From: Methylobacterium sp. J-068
GTDB lineage: Bacteria; Pseudomonadota; Alphaproteobacteria; Rhizobiales; Beijerinckiaceae
Assembly (NCBI RefSeq): GCF_022829445.1
Contig: NZ_JAKSXY010000125.1
Span: 238,332 to 302,331 of the forward strand
Length of the DNA: 64,000 nucleotides
Reading direction: 5' to 3'
Made by a program: the position numbers and the translations under genes
The notes under the pieces: model-generated
What the model saw: only the letters and a program-made list of their open reading frames with translations
The model's database searches: none
What the model was told of the DNA's origin: nothing
Shown here: positions 24,554 to 32,914 of the stretch, piece by piece
Position numbering within the stretch: position 1 is the first letter of the stretch
Layout of the letters: every line of letters starts with the position of its first letter

Positions 24554-25387
24554 CTATCGCGCGGCGCTGGGGAAGAATAGTTGTTCGCCCCCGATCTTGT
24601 AGCTCGCGATCGCGGCCTGCCCCTCGGGCGAGATCAGCCAGTCGATGAAGACCTGCCCTTCCTTCGCCTTGACGGTCGGGTGCTTGGCCGGGTTCACCAG
24701 CATCACGCCATAGGGATTGAACAGGCGCTTGTCGCCCTCGACCAGGATGGCGAGGTTGCCCCGGTTCTTGAACGAGAGCCAGGTGCCGCGATCGGCCAGG
24801 ATGTAGGCATCGAGGGCCGAGGCGGCATTGAGCGCCGGGCCCATGCCCTGGCCGACGTCGCGGTACCACGCGCCCTTCACCGCCGGCAGGTCTACGCCGG
24901 CCTCCTTCCAGGTGCGCAGTTCGGCGCTGTGGGTGCCCGAGCGGTCCCCACGCGAGACGAAGGTCGCCTGGGCGGCGGCGATCTTGCCGAAGGCCGCGCT
25001 CACGTCGTCGCCCTTCGCGCCGGCCGGATCGGCCTTGGGGCCGACGAGGACGAAGTCGTTGTACATCACGTCCTGGCGCTTGGTGGCGAAGCCTTCGCTC
25101 AGGAACTTCTCCTCGGCGGGGCGGTCGTGAACCAGCACCACGTCGGCGTCGCCGCGCCGGGCCGCGTCAAGGGCCTGTCCCGTGCCGAGCGCCACAACCT
25201 TCACGGTGATGCCGCTCTTGGCCTCGAACAGCGGCAGGAGATGCTTGAACAGGCCCGATTGCTCGGTCGAGGTGGTGGAGGCCACGATGATCGAGGCCGG
25301 CTCGGCCCGCGCGGGCGCGAGCCCGACGAGGAGGCCGAGGGCGGCGAGAACGCCATGGGCTACGAAGCGGCGGCGAAGGAGGTCCAA
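24554..25387 (-). CDS. tupA: Tungstate ABC transporter, periplasmic binding protein
   Basis: The protein has 277 residues: a Sec signal (hydrophobic run to about residue 28, ending APARAEP), then a mature oxyanion-binding protein. The TTTS-like motif STTSTEQSGLF right after the signal, plus SRGDRSGTHSAE, are hallmarks of TupA/WtpA-type tungstate binders, distinguishing it from sulfate or phosphate binders. The start is TTG at 25387 with GGAGA eight bases upstream; no ATG fits. It overlaps the end of tupC by 28 bp. Third gene of tupB-tupC-tupA. Close formate dehydrogenase genes and three moeA-like genes support tungsten use, but molybdate cannot be excluded from sequence alone. Confidence 0.87.
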   Translation of the reverse strand: MDLLRRRFVAHGVLAALGLLVGLAPARAEPASIIVASTTSTEQSGLFKHLLPLFEAKSGITVKVVALGTGQALDAARRGDADVVLVHDRPAEEKFLSEGFATKRQDVMYNDFVLVGPKADPAGAKGDDVSAAFGKIAAAQATFVSRGDRSGTHSAELRTWKEAGVDLPAVKGAWYRDVGQGMGPALNAASALDAYILADRGTWLSFKNRGNLAILVEGDKRLFNPYGVMLVNPAKHPTVKAKEGQVFIDWLISPEGQAAIASYKIGGEQLFFPSAAR

Positions 25388-26076
25388 GGCAGTTCTCCGG
25401 AGAGGTAGGCCCGGGTTTCGGGCATCTGGGGGGACAGAAGGAGGGTGCGGGTGGGACCGTGCTCGACGGCGCGCCCCTTCGCGAGCACGAAGACGTCTGC
25501 GGCGAGCCGCATGACCTGCCCGAGATTGTGCGAGACCAGCACCACCTTCGTGCCGCCGGCGGCCATCTCGGCGATGAGCGCCTCCACGAGTTCGGTGGCG
25601 GCGGGATCGAGGTTGGCGGTGGGCTCGTCGGCGAGGAGGAGGTCCGGTTCCACGGCCCAGGCACGGGCCAGGGCCAGACGCTGCTGCTCGCCGCCGGAGA
25701 GGCGCGTGGCGGGGGCACCCGCCCGATCGCCGAGGCCGACCCGGGCCAGGGCGTCGCGGGCGCGGGCCTCGCGCGCGGCCCGCGACAGCTTCAGCGGCAC
25801 CAGCGCGAGCGCGACATTGGCGAATGCGCTCGCCCGCACCAGGGCGGGACGCTGGAACACGAAGGCCCGGCGCACGGGCCCGTCGGAGACGATCCGCACC
25901 CGGCCGCTGGTCGGCGCCATGAGCCCGTCGATGACCCGGAGCGTCGCGCTCTTGCCCGCGCCGTTCGGGCCGATCAGCGCGGTGATGCCGGTCGCCGGAA
26001 TGGCGGCGTTGAGGCCGTCCAGGATGGTGGCGCCGTTGAGGCGCAGGACGAGGTCTTCGCACCGGAGGCTCGGCAT
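25360..26076 (-). CDS. tupC: Tungstate ABC transporter, ATP-binding protein
   Basis: This ABC ATPase has 238 residues: Walker A GPNGAGKS, Q-loop in AFVFQRPALV, signature LSGGEQQRLALARA, Walker B LLLADEPTANLD, H-loop VLVSHNLGQV. No C-terminal TOBE/Mop domain is present, unlike ModC, which fits TupC. The ATG at 26076 lies five bases after tupB. A longer frame extends upstream through tupB but is a shadow. It energises import of the oxyanion captured by the tupA product. Confidence 0.87.
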   Translation of the reverse strand: MPSLRCEDLVLRLNGATILDGLNAAIPATGITALIGPNGAGKSATLRVIDGLMAPTSGRVRIVSDGPVRRAFVFQRPALVRASAFANVALALVPLKLSRAAREARARDALARVGLGDRAGAPATRLSGGEQQRLALARAWAVEPDLLLADEPTANLDPAATELVEALIAEMAAGGTKVVLVSHNLGQVMRLAADVFVLAKGRAVEHGPTRTLLLSPQMPETRAYLSGELPWTSFAAAS

Positions 26077-26081
26077 CGTCC

Positions 26082-26777
26082 TCACCCGTAGGCTCGGGCA
26101 GCGTGCCCGCGCAGCAGGGCGGCGACCGCGTTCACCGCGATGACGATGCCGATCAGCACGAGGCCCAGCGCGAGGGCGAGGCTGAGGTCGCCCTTCTGGG
26201 TCTCCAGCGAGATCGCGGTGGTCATGGTGCGGGTGTGGCCGTCGATGTTGCCGCCGACGACCAGCACGGCGCCGATCTCCGAGATCGCCCGCCCGAACGA
26301 CGCGAGCGCCGTCGTGACCAGCGAGAAGCGGGTGTCGTGAATGAGCGCGCGGGCGCGGCGCGGCGCCGACAGCCCGAGCGAGCGCAGCTGCTCGCCGAGA
26401 TGCGCCTCCGCATCCGCCACCACCTGCCGGGTCAGGGCGGCGACCAGCGGCGTCGCCAGCACGGCCTGCGCCGCGACCATCGCGCCCGGGGTGAAGAGCA
26501 GCCCGAAGGACCCGAGCGGCCCCGAACGCGACAGCACGAGGTAGAGCACCAGCCCGACGATTACGGGCGGCAGGCCCATGAAGGCATTGAACAGCCCGAC
26601 GAGCGCGCCCCGCCCGGGAAACGCGGTGACCGCGAGGAACGCGCCCAGGGGAATGCCGAGCGCCAGTCCGATCCCGACGGCCGTGAGACTGACGCGCAGG
26701 GACAGCCACGCGATCGCGAGCACGTCGCGATCGAGGCTGGAGAGGCGCGACACCGTCTCTTGGAGCGTCTGGAGCAT
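26082..26777 (-). CDS. tupB: Tungstate ABC transporter, permease
   Basis: The protein has 231 residues and about five transmembrane helices (AVGIGLALGIPLGAFLAV; VGLVLYLVLS; AAQAVLATPLVAAL; final GLVLIGIVIAVNAVAALL). The cytoplasmic EAA-type loop for the ATPase reads GRAISEIGAVLVVGG. The ATG at 26777 is preferred over the long in-frame extension to 26972, which would run across the divergent regulator's start. First gene of tupBCA, divergent from the HTH regulator over a 73-bp gap that must hold both promoters; GATCAGATC within it (around 26822-26830) is a possible operator core. Confidence 0.86.
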   Translation of the reverse strand: MLQTLQETVSRLSSLDRDVLAIAWLSLRVSLTAVGIGLALGIPLGAFLAVTAFPGRGALVGLFNAFMGLPPVIVGLVLYLVLSRSGPLGSFGLLFTPGAMVAAQAVLATPLVAALTRQVVADAEAHLGEQLRSLGLSAPRRARALIHDTRFSLVTTALASFGRAISEIGAVLVVGGNIDGHTRTMTTAISLETQKGDLSLALALGLVLIGIVIAVNAVAALLRGHAARAYG

Positions 26778-26850
26778 CGTCACCGGGCTGCGCGGGTAAG
26801 GCTTCGATGATACGGCACGCGCGATCAGATCAATAGGAAAGGGATTGCCT

Positions 26851-27873
26851 ATGCGAGTTCGCCTGGGGATCGACGGCGACGCGGGCGGGCTGAGGCTCGG
26901 GCCGACCTTCGCGATCCTCGACGCCGTCGCGGGGGCCCCCTCGCTCCTCGCGGCGTCCCGGACGCTGGGCATTTCCTACCGCTCGGCCTGGAGCCGGCTC
27001 GCGGCCATCGAGGCGGCGCTCGGACAGCGCGTGGTGATCAAGACGAAAGGGCACGGCACGGCGCTGACCCCCTATGGCGCGGCGCTCCATGCCACCCTCG
27101 CCCGCACGTTCCAGCGGCTCGCACCGGACCTCGCCGCCGAGGAAGTCCGCCTCGCGGAGAGCCTGCGCGCCCTGCGGCCCCCGGAGCCGTGGCGTCTGAG
27201 GCTGGCGGGAAGCCACGATCCGCTGCTGCTCGGCGCGGTGGCGGAGATCTCCGCCATCGATCTCGCGGTTGCAGGCAGCCTCGACGCCGTGGCGCTGCTG
27301 CGTGCCGGAGAGGCGGATGCGGCGGGCTTCCATTACGGCGCGCGCGGGGAGGCGCCAGCGCCCTTCGCGGCCCTGTTCGCGGATCGCGACCTCGTCGTGC
27401 ACCCCCTGTTCGACCGCCAGCAGGGCTTCCTGCTGCCGCCCGGCAATCCGCGGGCGGTCGAATCCGTCGGTGACATCGCCCGTATGAACCTGCGCTACGT
27501 CAACCGCCAGCGCGGGGCCGGCACACGGATCTGGTTCGAGCGCCTCTGCGCGGAAGCCGGGCTGTCCCCGGAGCGGATCGTGGGCTCCCGAACGGAAGAA
27601 TTCACGCATCAGGCCGTGGCGGCGCTGATCGCGACGGGTGAGGCCGATGTGGGGCTGGGTACACCGGCGGTGGCCGAGCGCTTCGGCCTCGCGTTTCGGC
27701 CCGTGGGGTGGGAGACCTACTTCCTCGCCATCCGGGCGCATCTCTGGGAGCGATCGATCGATCCGACCGGGAGCCCGTTGACGAATCTCCTCGACGCCAT
27801 CGCGGCGGCGGCTGGGACGACGCTCGGCTACGCGCCGCCGGACCCGGCCTACCAGAGGGCGGCGTGGGGATAA
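26851..27873 (+). CDS. ModE-like HTH regulator fused to a periplasmic-binding-like domain
   Basis: The protein has 340 residues. Residues 10-100 form a ModE/LysR-like winged HTH (FAILDAVAGAPSLLAASRTL, SYRSAWSRLAAIEAALG, then TPYGAAL). Residues 110-330 form a PBP-like domain (LRLAGSHDPLLLGAV; VNRQRGAGTRIWFERLC; TEEFTHQAVAALIATGEADVG) as found in putative molybdate/tungstate-responsive regulators. The ATG at 26851 has AGGAAAGGG upstream; an in-frame TTG six bases earlier is less likely. It is divergent from tupB, which points to control of tungstate uptake, and its last 25 bases overlap the end of moeA. The C-terminal half resembles that of the MoeA fusion at 29629-31599. Confidence 0.82.
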   Translation: MRVRLGIDGDAGGLRLGPTFAILDAVAGAPSLLAASRTLGISYRSAWSRLAAIEAALGQRVVIKTKGHGTALTPYGAALHATLARTFQRLAPDLAAEEVRLAESLRALRPPEPWRLRLAGSHDPLLLGAVAEISAIDLAVAGSLDAVALLRAGEADAAGFHYGARGEAPAPFAALFADRDLVVHPLFDRQQGFLLPPGNPRAVESVGDIARMNLRYVNRQRGAGTRIWFERLCAEAGLSPERIVGSRTEEFTHQAVAALIATGEADVGLGTPAVAERFGLAFRPVGWETYFLAIRAHLWERSIDPTGSPLTNLLDAIAAAAGTTLGYAPPDPAYQRAAWG

Positions 27874-29099
27874 TAGGTCAGGATGTCTCCCGCCGCGACG
27901 GCGACGGACTCGTCGGCGAGTTCGACGAGGCCGTCGCTCTCGGTGAGCGACGTGAGCACGCCGGCCCCCTCGCGCGGGTATTTCCAGGCCTCCAGCACGC
28001 CATCGGCGGCGGTCGCGACGCGGACACGGACGAATTCGCGGCGGCCCGCCTTCTTCCGGTAGGTGAAGGCCGCCCGAACCGGCTGGCCGATCGGCGGGGC
28101 CTCGACGGCGCCGCCGAGGCGGGCGAGGAGCGGACGCACCACGAAGAGCAGCGTGACGTAGACCGCGCCGGGATTGCCCGGCAGACCCACGAAGGGCGTG
28201 CCCGCGACGAGGCCCATTGCCACCGGGCGGCCGGGCTTGATCGCGAGGCGCCAGAACATCAGCGAGCCCTTCGCCTCGACCGCCGCCTTGACGTGGTCCT
28301 CCTCGCCCGTCGAGACGCCACCCGAGGTCAGGATGAGGTCGTGGTCGCGGGCCGCCGCCGCGAGCCGGGCCGAGAGCGCGTCGCGCTCGTCGCGCAGGAT
28401 GCCGAGATCGCTCACCGCGACGCCGAACCGGCCGAGCAGAGCCGCCAGCATCACCCGGTTGGAATCGTGGATCGCCCCCGGCGCCAGGGGCCGGCCCGGC
28501 TCCGTCAGCTCGTCCCCGGTGGAGAACAGGGCGACGCGCAGGCGGGTCCGCACGGCGATGCGGTCGTGGCCCGTGGCGGCGGCCAGGGCCAGGTCCTGCG
28601 GGCGCAGGCGCCGCCCGGCCGGGATCGCGCAGGCGCCCACGGCGATGTCTTCGCCGGCCACGCGGGCATTCGCCCCGCGCTTCAGCCCGGCGGGCAGGAC
28701 GACGTCGTCACCCGCGCGGCGCACGTCCTCCTGCATGAACACGGTGTCGACGCCCTCCGGCATCGGCGCGCCGGTGAAGATCCGAACGGCACCGCCGGAG
28801 GCCGCGACCGCATCGGGCGCGGCACCGGCGGCGAGCCGGCCCGCCACGGGCAGGACCGTCTCGGCATCCGCCGACAGAAGAGCGTGACGGACCGCGTAAC
28901 CGTCCACGGCTGAGTTGGCGAAGGGCGGCACGTCGTGCAGGGCCGTCACGGCATCGGCGGCGATGCGACCGTCGGCCTGGGCCAGGGGCAACCACTCGGT
29001 GCCGGCCAGAACCGGCAGGCGCTCGGCGATCAGCGCGACGGCATCCTCGATGCGCATGAGCGAACCGAAGGCGAAGCAATCGTCGGTCAGCTGGGCCAT
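27849..29099 (-). CDS. moeA: Molybdopterin molybdenumtransferase MoeA (canonical copy)
   Basis: The protein has 416 residues. MoeA inserts molybdate or tungstate into adenylylated molybdopterin. The catalytic segment DVPPFANSAVDGYAVR is intact, and domain III has LFSTGDELTEPG, HDSNRVML and TSGGVSTGEEDHV, the MogA-like binding site. A C-terminal domain IV (KAGRREFVRVRV) is present. It starts at 29099 inside the end of mobB (13-bp overlap), so it is translationally coupled. Last gene of the operon moeA-like, moeA-PBP, mobB, moeA. Of the three MoeA-type proteins here it is the most standard. Confidence 0.92.
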   Translation of the reverse strand: MAQLTDDCFAFGSLMRIEDAVALIAERLPVLAGTEWLPLAQADGRIAADAVTALHDVPPFANSAVDGYAVRHALLSADAETVLPVAGRLAAGAAPDAVAASGGAVRIFTGAPMPEGVDTVFMQEDVRRAGDDVVLPAGLKRGANARVAGEDIAVGACAIPAGRRLRPQDLALAAATGHDRIAVRTRLRVALFSTGDELTEPGRPLAPGAIHDSNRVMLAALLGRFGVAVSDLGILRDERDALSARLAAAARDHDLILTSGGVSTGEEDHVKAAVEAKGSLMFWRLAIKPGRPVAMGLVAGTPFVGLPGNPGAVYVTLLFVVRPLLARLGGAVEAPPIGQPVRAAFTYRKKAGRREFVRVRVATAADGVLEAWKYPREGAGVLTSLTESDGLVELADESVAVAAGDILTYYPHAALW

Positions 29100-29632
29100 C
29101 GCTCCTCCAGGCGCGCGAGCGCCGTCTCCATCGGCTCGGCCAGGGTCAGGACGAGGTCCGCGATGGCCTCCACCGCGTCGAGATCGACGATCGGTACGCT
29201 CGCGTCGGGATGCGCCCGGTCGCTCGCCACCGCGACGATGCGCGGATCGTCCGGGTGGAGCGGCGGCCGGTCGTTCCCCGCGCGATGCACTTCGAGCTTG
29301 GCATGGGCCTCGCGCTTGAAGCCCTCCACCACCACGAGGTCGCAGGGCGAGAGCCGACGCAGCAGGTCGGGCAGGCGCGCCTCGGCCGCGTCGCCGACCT
29401 CGTGGATCTGAACCCAGCGGCGCGCCGAGGAGACGATGACCTCGACGGCGCCCGCCTGGCGGTGGGTGTGGGAATCCTTGCCCGGTCGATCCACGTCGAA
29501 GGCGTGGTGCGCGTGCTTGATCGTGGCGACGCGAAGCCCGCGCGCCGTGAGCACCGGGATGAGGCGCGCCAGGAGCGTGGTCTTGCCGGCCCCGCTCCAG
29601 CCGGCGAGGCCGATGACCCGGGCGGGGTTCAT
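29087..29632 (-). CDS. mobB: Molybdopterin-guanine dinucleotide biosynthesis protein MobB
   Basis: This P-loop GTPase has 181 residues: Walker A GLAGWSGAGKTTLL near residues 8-21, TIKHAHHAFDVDRPGKDSH (the KH.H/D signature of MobB), SARRWVQIHE and the VVVEGFKREAH segment. MobB assists MobA in forming the guanine dinucleotide form of the cofactor, which formate dehydrogenases of this class use. No mobA is in the window. Its ATG overlaps the upstream MoeA fusion stop (ATGA at 29629-29632). Confidence 0.93.
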   Translation of the reverse strand: MNPARVIGLAGWSGAGKTTLLARLIPVLTARGLRVATIKHAHHAFDVDRPGKDSHTHRQAGAVEVIVSSARRWVQIHEVGDAAEARLPDLLRRLSPCDLVVVEGFKREAHAKLEVHRAGNDRPPLHPDDPRIVAVASDRAHPDASVPIVDLDAVEAIADLVLTLAEPMETALARLEERWPS

Positions 29633-31599
29633 GCGGCGTCTCCCGGCGTGAAACCGGCCTCGGCGAGGGCCCGGTGGGTCTCCGGGTCCCGCAGGAGGGC
29701 CAGGAACGCGGCGAGCGCGGGCCGCGCGCTCTGCGCGCTCTGATAGGCGAAGTCGTAGCGCTCGTCGGCCAGCGGCAGGAAGCCGAGGCCGTAGGACCGT
29801 CCCACCGTGGCGATGGCGACGCCCCAATCCGCGCGGCCCTGCGCCACGGCGGCCGCCACGGCATTGTGCGAGCGCGGCTGATTGAAGAAGCCGGGTGGGC
29901 GGGCGCCCGCGAGAAGCCCGTCCACCAGGGCGCGCGTGCCTGACCCGGTGTTGCGGTTCACCATGACGGTCTCGGAATCCGCGAGCGCCGCGCGCACGGC
30001 CTCGCCGATGCTCCGGCCCTCGAAGCGCGGGTCGCCCGGCCGATGGACGAGGCCCTGCAACCGTCCCCAGCCCGGCGCCAGCGCCATGCCGGGGGCGAGG
30101 AACGGCCGGTTGTAGGTCCCGGTCTCGGGGTCGAGGAGATGCATCGCGGCAAGATCGCACTCGCCGCGCCCCAGGGCGGCGAGGCCGCCGGCCGACCCGA
30201 CCCAGAGGGTGCGCGCGCGAAACCCGGCCTCGGCGAGGCGCCCGACGACGCGGTCGAGACCGACGCAATGGCTGCCGATGATGGTCAGATCGGGCGGGCG
30301 CACACCCGCGCCGAGGCGCGTGACCGAGACCGTCTCGCCAGCCTCGAGGCCGGAGCGCGCGGCCGGAACCGCGAAGAAGCCGTCGGCCTGGGAGAAGGCC
30401 GTGACCGAGCCCGACCCTTTCGGCAGAGGCAGGGCGACGAGGCCCTCTTCGGTCTCGGACAGGGAGGTCATGACGAATTCCGTCCGGCCCTGCTCCGAGG
30501 CGACGCGCTGCGGCACCGTCGCGGTCACGCTCGTCTCCTCGCGCGGCGGCAGGCCGGCCATGGCGCGGATCAGCGGCACCACGATGTCGTGGAAGGTGAA
30601 CATCGCCGAGGTCGGAAAGCCCGGCAGCACCACGATCGGAACGCCGTCCGCGAGCGCGAGGCAGAGCGGCTTGCCGGGCTTGAGGGCGACGCCGTGCACG
30701 AGGATGCCGGGCGCGCCGAGGCGCTGGAGGATCCGATGCGACACGTCCCCCGCCCCTTTCGAGGTGCCGCCCGAGAGCACGACGAGATCGCCGACGGCCA
30801 TCGCGCCGCGCAGGGCCGTGGCGAGGGCGTGCTCGTCGTCGCGGACGAAGCCGAGAGGAAGAGCGGCGCCGCCATTCTCCGTGACGGAAGCCGCGACGAT
30901 GGGGCCGTTCGAATCGTAGATCGCGCCGGGGCGAAGCGCCTCGCCGGCCGCCGCGAGCTCGTCGCCGGTGGACAGCACGGCGACGCGGGGACGGCGCACC
31001 ACCTCCACGGAGCCCACGCCGCAGGCGGCCAGCATGCCGATCTCGCGGGCCGTCACCGGCATGCCCCTGCGCAGCACCGTCTCGCCCGAGGCCATGTCGG
31101 CACCGGCATAGCCGATGAACTGGCCCGGCCGGACGGCCTGGAGAACCGCGACGGACCCGGCCTCGGCATCGAACTCCGTCTGTTCCACCATGATCACCGC
31201 ATCGGCGCCGCGCGGGACGACGCCGCCGGTGGCGATCGGCGTGGCCGTCCCCGGGGCGACGACGAGGCTCGGCGCGACGCCGCAGGCCAGGATCTCGCGG
31301 TTGAGGGTCAGGGCACGCGGGCTCGCCGCGCCGGCGCCCTCCGTGTCGGCGGCGCGCAGGGCGAAGCCGTCCACCAGGGCACGATCGAAGGGCGGCACGT
31401 CGATCGGCGAGGCGACATCCCGCGCCAGGACGCGGCCGAGCGCGTCCGCGAGCGGCACGCGCTCGGCGCCGAGGGCCACGTGCGGGACCGCCGCGCGAAA
31501 CCGCGCGATCGCGTCCTCGCGGCTGACCACGCGCAGGAACTGCTCCTGGCGCGCGGCCCCGGCCAAGCGGTCGGCGAAGGCGGCCTCGGTTTCGCTCAC
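29629..31599 (-). CDS. MoeA fused to a periplasmic-binding-like domain
   Basis: The protein has 656 residues. Residues about 20-420 are MoeA (DVPPFDRALVDGFALR; LSTGDELAAAG with YDSNG; SGGTSKGAGDVSH; GFPTSAMFTFHD). Residues about 440-650 are a PBP-like domain (LTIIGSHCVGLDRVV; VNRNTGSGTRALVDGLL; FFNQPRSHNAVAAAVAQG) related to the domain in the regulator at 26851-27873. Such fusions are known in archaea and some bacteria as molybdopterin biosynthesis proteins with a C-terminal substrate-binding domain. Catalytic MoeA residues are mostly kept, although the usual NSAMDGYA reads RALVDGFA. The start is GTG at 31599, overlapping the upstream gene by four bases. Metal selectivity through the extra domain is a hypothesis. 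Confidence 0.85.
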   Translation of the reverse strand: MSETEAAFADRLAGAARQEQFLRVVSREDAIARFRAAVPHVALGAERVPLADALGRVLARDVASPIDVPPFDRALVDGFALRAADTEGAGAASPRALTLNREILACGVAPSLVVAPGTATPIATGGVVPRGADAVIMVEQTEFDAEAGSVAVLQAVRPGQFIGYAGADMASGETVLRRGMPVTAREIGMLAACGVGSVEVVRRPRVAVLSTGDELAAAGEALRPGAIYDSNGPIVAASVTENGGAALPLGFVRDDEHALATALRGAMAVGDLVVLSGGTSKGAGDVSHRILQRLGAPGILVHGVALKPGKPLCLALADGVPIVVLPGFPTSAMFTFHDIVVPLIRAMAGLPPREETSVTATVPQRVASEQGRTEFVMTSLSETEEGLVALPLPKGSGSVTAFSQADGFFAVPAARSGLEAGETVSVTRLGAGVRPPDLTIIGSHCVGLDRVVGRLAEAGFRARTLWVGSAGGLAALGRGECDLAAMHLLDPETGTYNRPFLAPGMALAPGWGRLQGLVHRPGDPRFEGRSIGEAVRAALADSETVMVNRNTGSGTRALVDGLLAGARPPGFFNQPRSHNAVAAAVAQGRADWGVAIATVGRSYGLGFLPLADERYDFAYQSAQSARPALAAFLALLRDPETHRALAEAGFTPGDAA

Positions 31600-32759
31600 A
31601 GCGGCAGCACCTCGACCCGCGTGCCCGCCGGATATCCCTCCGAATCGGGCGCCAGCAGGATGGCGCCATCGGCTTCCATCAAGCTTTGCAAGGGCAGATC
31701 GGCGCCGCCCAGAGGCGTGACTCCGCCGGCCTCCCGGCGGGTGAACACGATCTCGCTCAGGCCGATGGTCGAGGTGACCTTCCGCGACAGGGGTTCCACC
31801 CGAGAAACGGGCGCCGTCGCGCCGGAGAGCCCATCGATCAGCGGGTGGCCGAGGGCGAGGAACGCGCTCAGGGCGGCATCCGGCCGCCCCGGCAGCAGCA
31901 GCACCGGACGGCCGTCGGCGGCGCCGAAAGCCGCCGTCTCGCCGGGCTTCAGGGCGATCCCGTGCGCGTGAACGGTCCCGGCCGATGCCAGCCCGGCCGC
32001 ACTGTGGTCGTGGCGACCGAATCCCGTTCCCCCGAGGATCAGCGTGGCGTCCGCGTCCGAGGCCCGGATCGCCGCCGCGATGGCATCCGGAGCGGCGGCG
32101 GCACGGACGATGCGCGTCACGACGGCGCCCGCCTGTCCCGCCAGTCCGGCGACGACGGGGGAGAGCGTATCCGGCTCGGTCGATCCGGTCACAACGAGCA
32201 GGAGCCGGGGGCGGCGAACGGGCACCGACGCGATGCCGGCGGCCGCCAGGGCCATGAGACGCAAGGGCGTAAGCCGCGCGCCGGCCGCGATCAGACGGCG
32301 CCCGGCCGCGATCTCCTCGCCCGCCGCGCGCGTGCCGGACCACACCGGCGCATCCGCGACCACGCTCCGGCCCTCGATGGCTTCGGGCGGGAGCACGCAG
32401 TCGCACCCCTCGGGCAGGATCGCGCCGGCTTCCACCCAGGCCAGGGGCTGGGACAGCGGGATCGGCGCGTAGGGCGAGGCGCCGAATACGTCCTCCGCCC
32501 GCGCGGCCCAACCGTCGCTCAGGGCGCGCGCCGTCGCGGGATCATCGCGGGGGCTGACGATGTCGGCGCCCGCGATCAGGCCGCACGCGCCGGCCAGGGG
32601 AACGTCGCGGGCCTCCAGGGGCGCAAGGCTTCCGGTGAGCCGGGCGACGGCCTCGGCGAGGGGCATCAGCGCCGCCGAGGCCAGGCGCTTTCGCGCGCCG
32701 TGCCTCGGGGCGTTCTCGAAGGCATGCGTCTCGGCCGTCAAGCGGACAGGGGCGATCAT
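31596..32759 (-). CDS. Degenerate MoeA-like protein
   Basis: The protein has 387 residues with overall MoeA layout but altered key sites. The usual PPF..SAMDGYA reads DPATARALSDGWAAR, the STGDEL box reads LLVVTGSTEPD, and GGVS.G..D reads LGGTGFGRHDHSAAGL; HGIALKPGE and LLLPGRPDAALSAFL remain. This suggests pterin binding with changed or lost insertion activity. The ATG at 32759 opens the operon; upstream in-frame starts to 32855 would run through the 39-bp palindrome and lack family likeness. A partner or inhibitor role toward the other MoeA copies, or specificity for another metal or pterin form, are alternatives. Confidence 0.75.
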   Translation of the reverse strand: MIAPVRLTAETHAFENAPRHGARKRLASAALMPLAEAVARLTGSLAPLEARDVPLAGACGLIAGADIVSPRDDPATARALSDGWAARAEDVFGASPYAPIPLSQPLAWVEAGAILPEGCDCVLPPEAIEGRSVVADAPVWSGTRAAGEEIAAGRRLIAAGARLTPLRLMALAAAGIASVPVRRPRLLLVVTGSTEPDTLSPVVAGLAGQAGAVVTRIVRAAAAPDAIAAAIRASDADATLILGGTGFGRHDHSAAGLASAGTVHAHGIALKPGETAAFGAADGRPVLLLPGRPDAALSAFLALGHPLIDGLSGATAPVSRVEPLSRKVTSTIGLSEIVFTRREAGGVTPLGGADLPLQSLMEADGAILLAPDSEGYPAGTRVEVLPL

Positions 32760-32811
32760 GCGCTGAGCGATGCGCCATCGCCGGGCGATGATCAAGCGTC
32801 CGCTCGGCCGC

Positions 32812-32850
32812 GTCACCGGGTCTCGCCACGGCATGGCGACACCCGGTGAC
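32812..32850. promoter_or_regulatory. 39-bp near-perfect palindrome between moeA-like operon and WD40-cytochrome gene
   Basis: The left arm at 32812-32828 (GTCACCGGGTCTCGCCA) pairs with the right arm at 32834-32850 (TGGCGACACCCGGTGAC) at 16 of 17 positions around the loop CGGCA. It lies 53 bp upstream of the moeA-like start and 64 bp upstream of the divergent cytochrome gene. It is placed to be an operator for both or a stable RNA hairpin. Confidence 0.65.
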
Positions 32851-32914
32851 GGCATCGACTAACCTGCCGGCCCGCGGCGCGATGGTCGCGCCGGGGCAGC
32901 GTACGAGGCATCGG

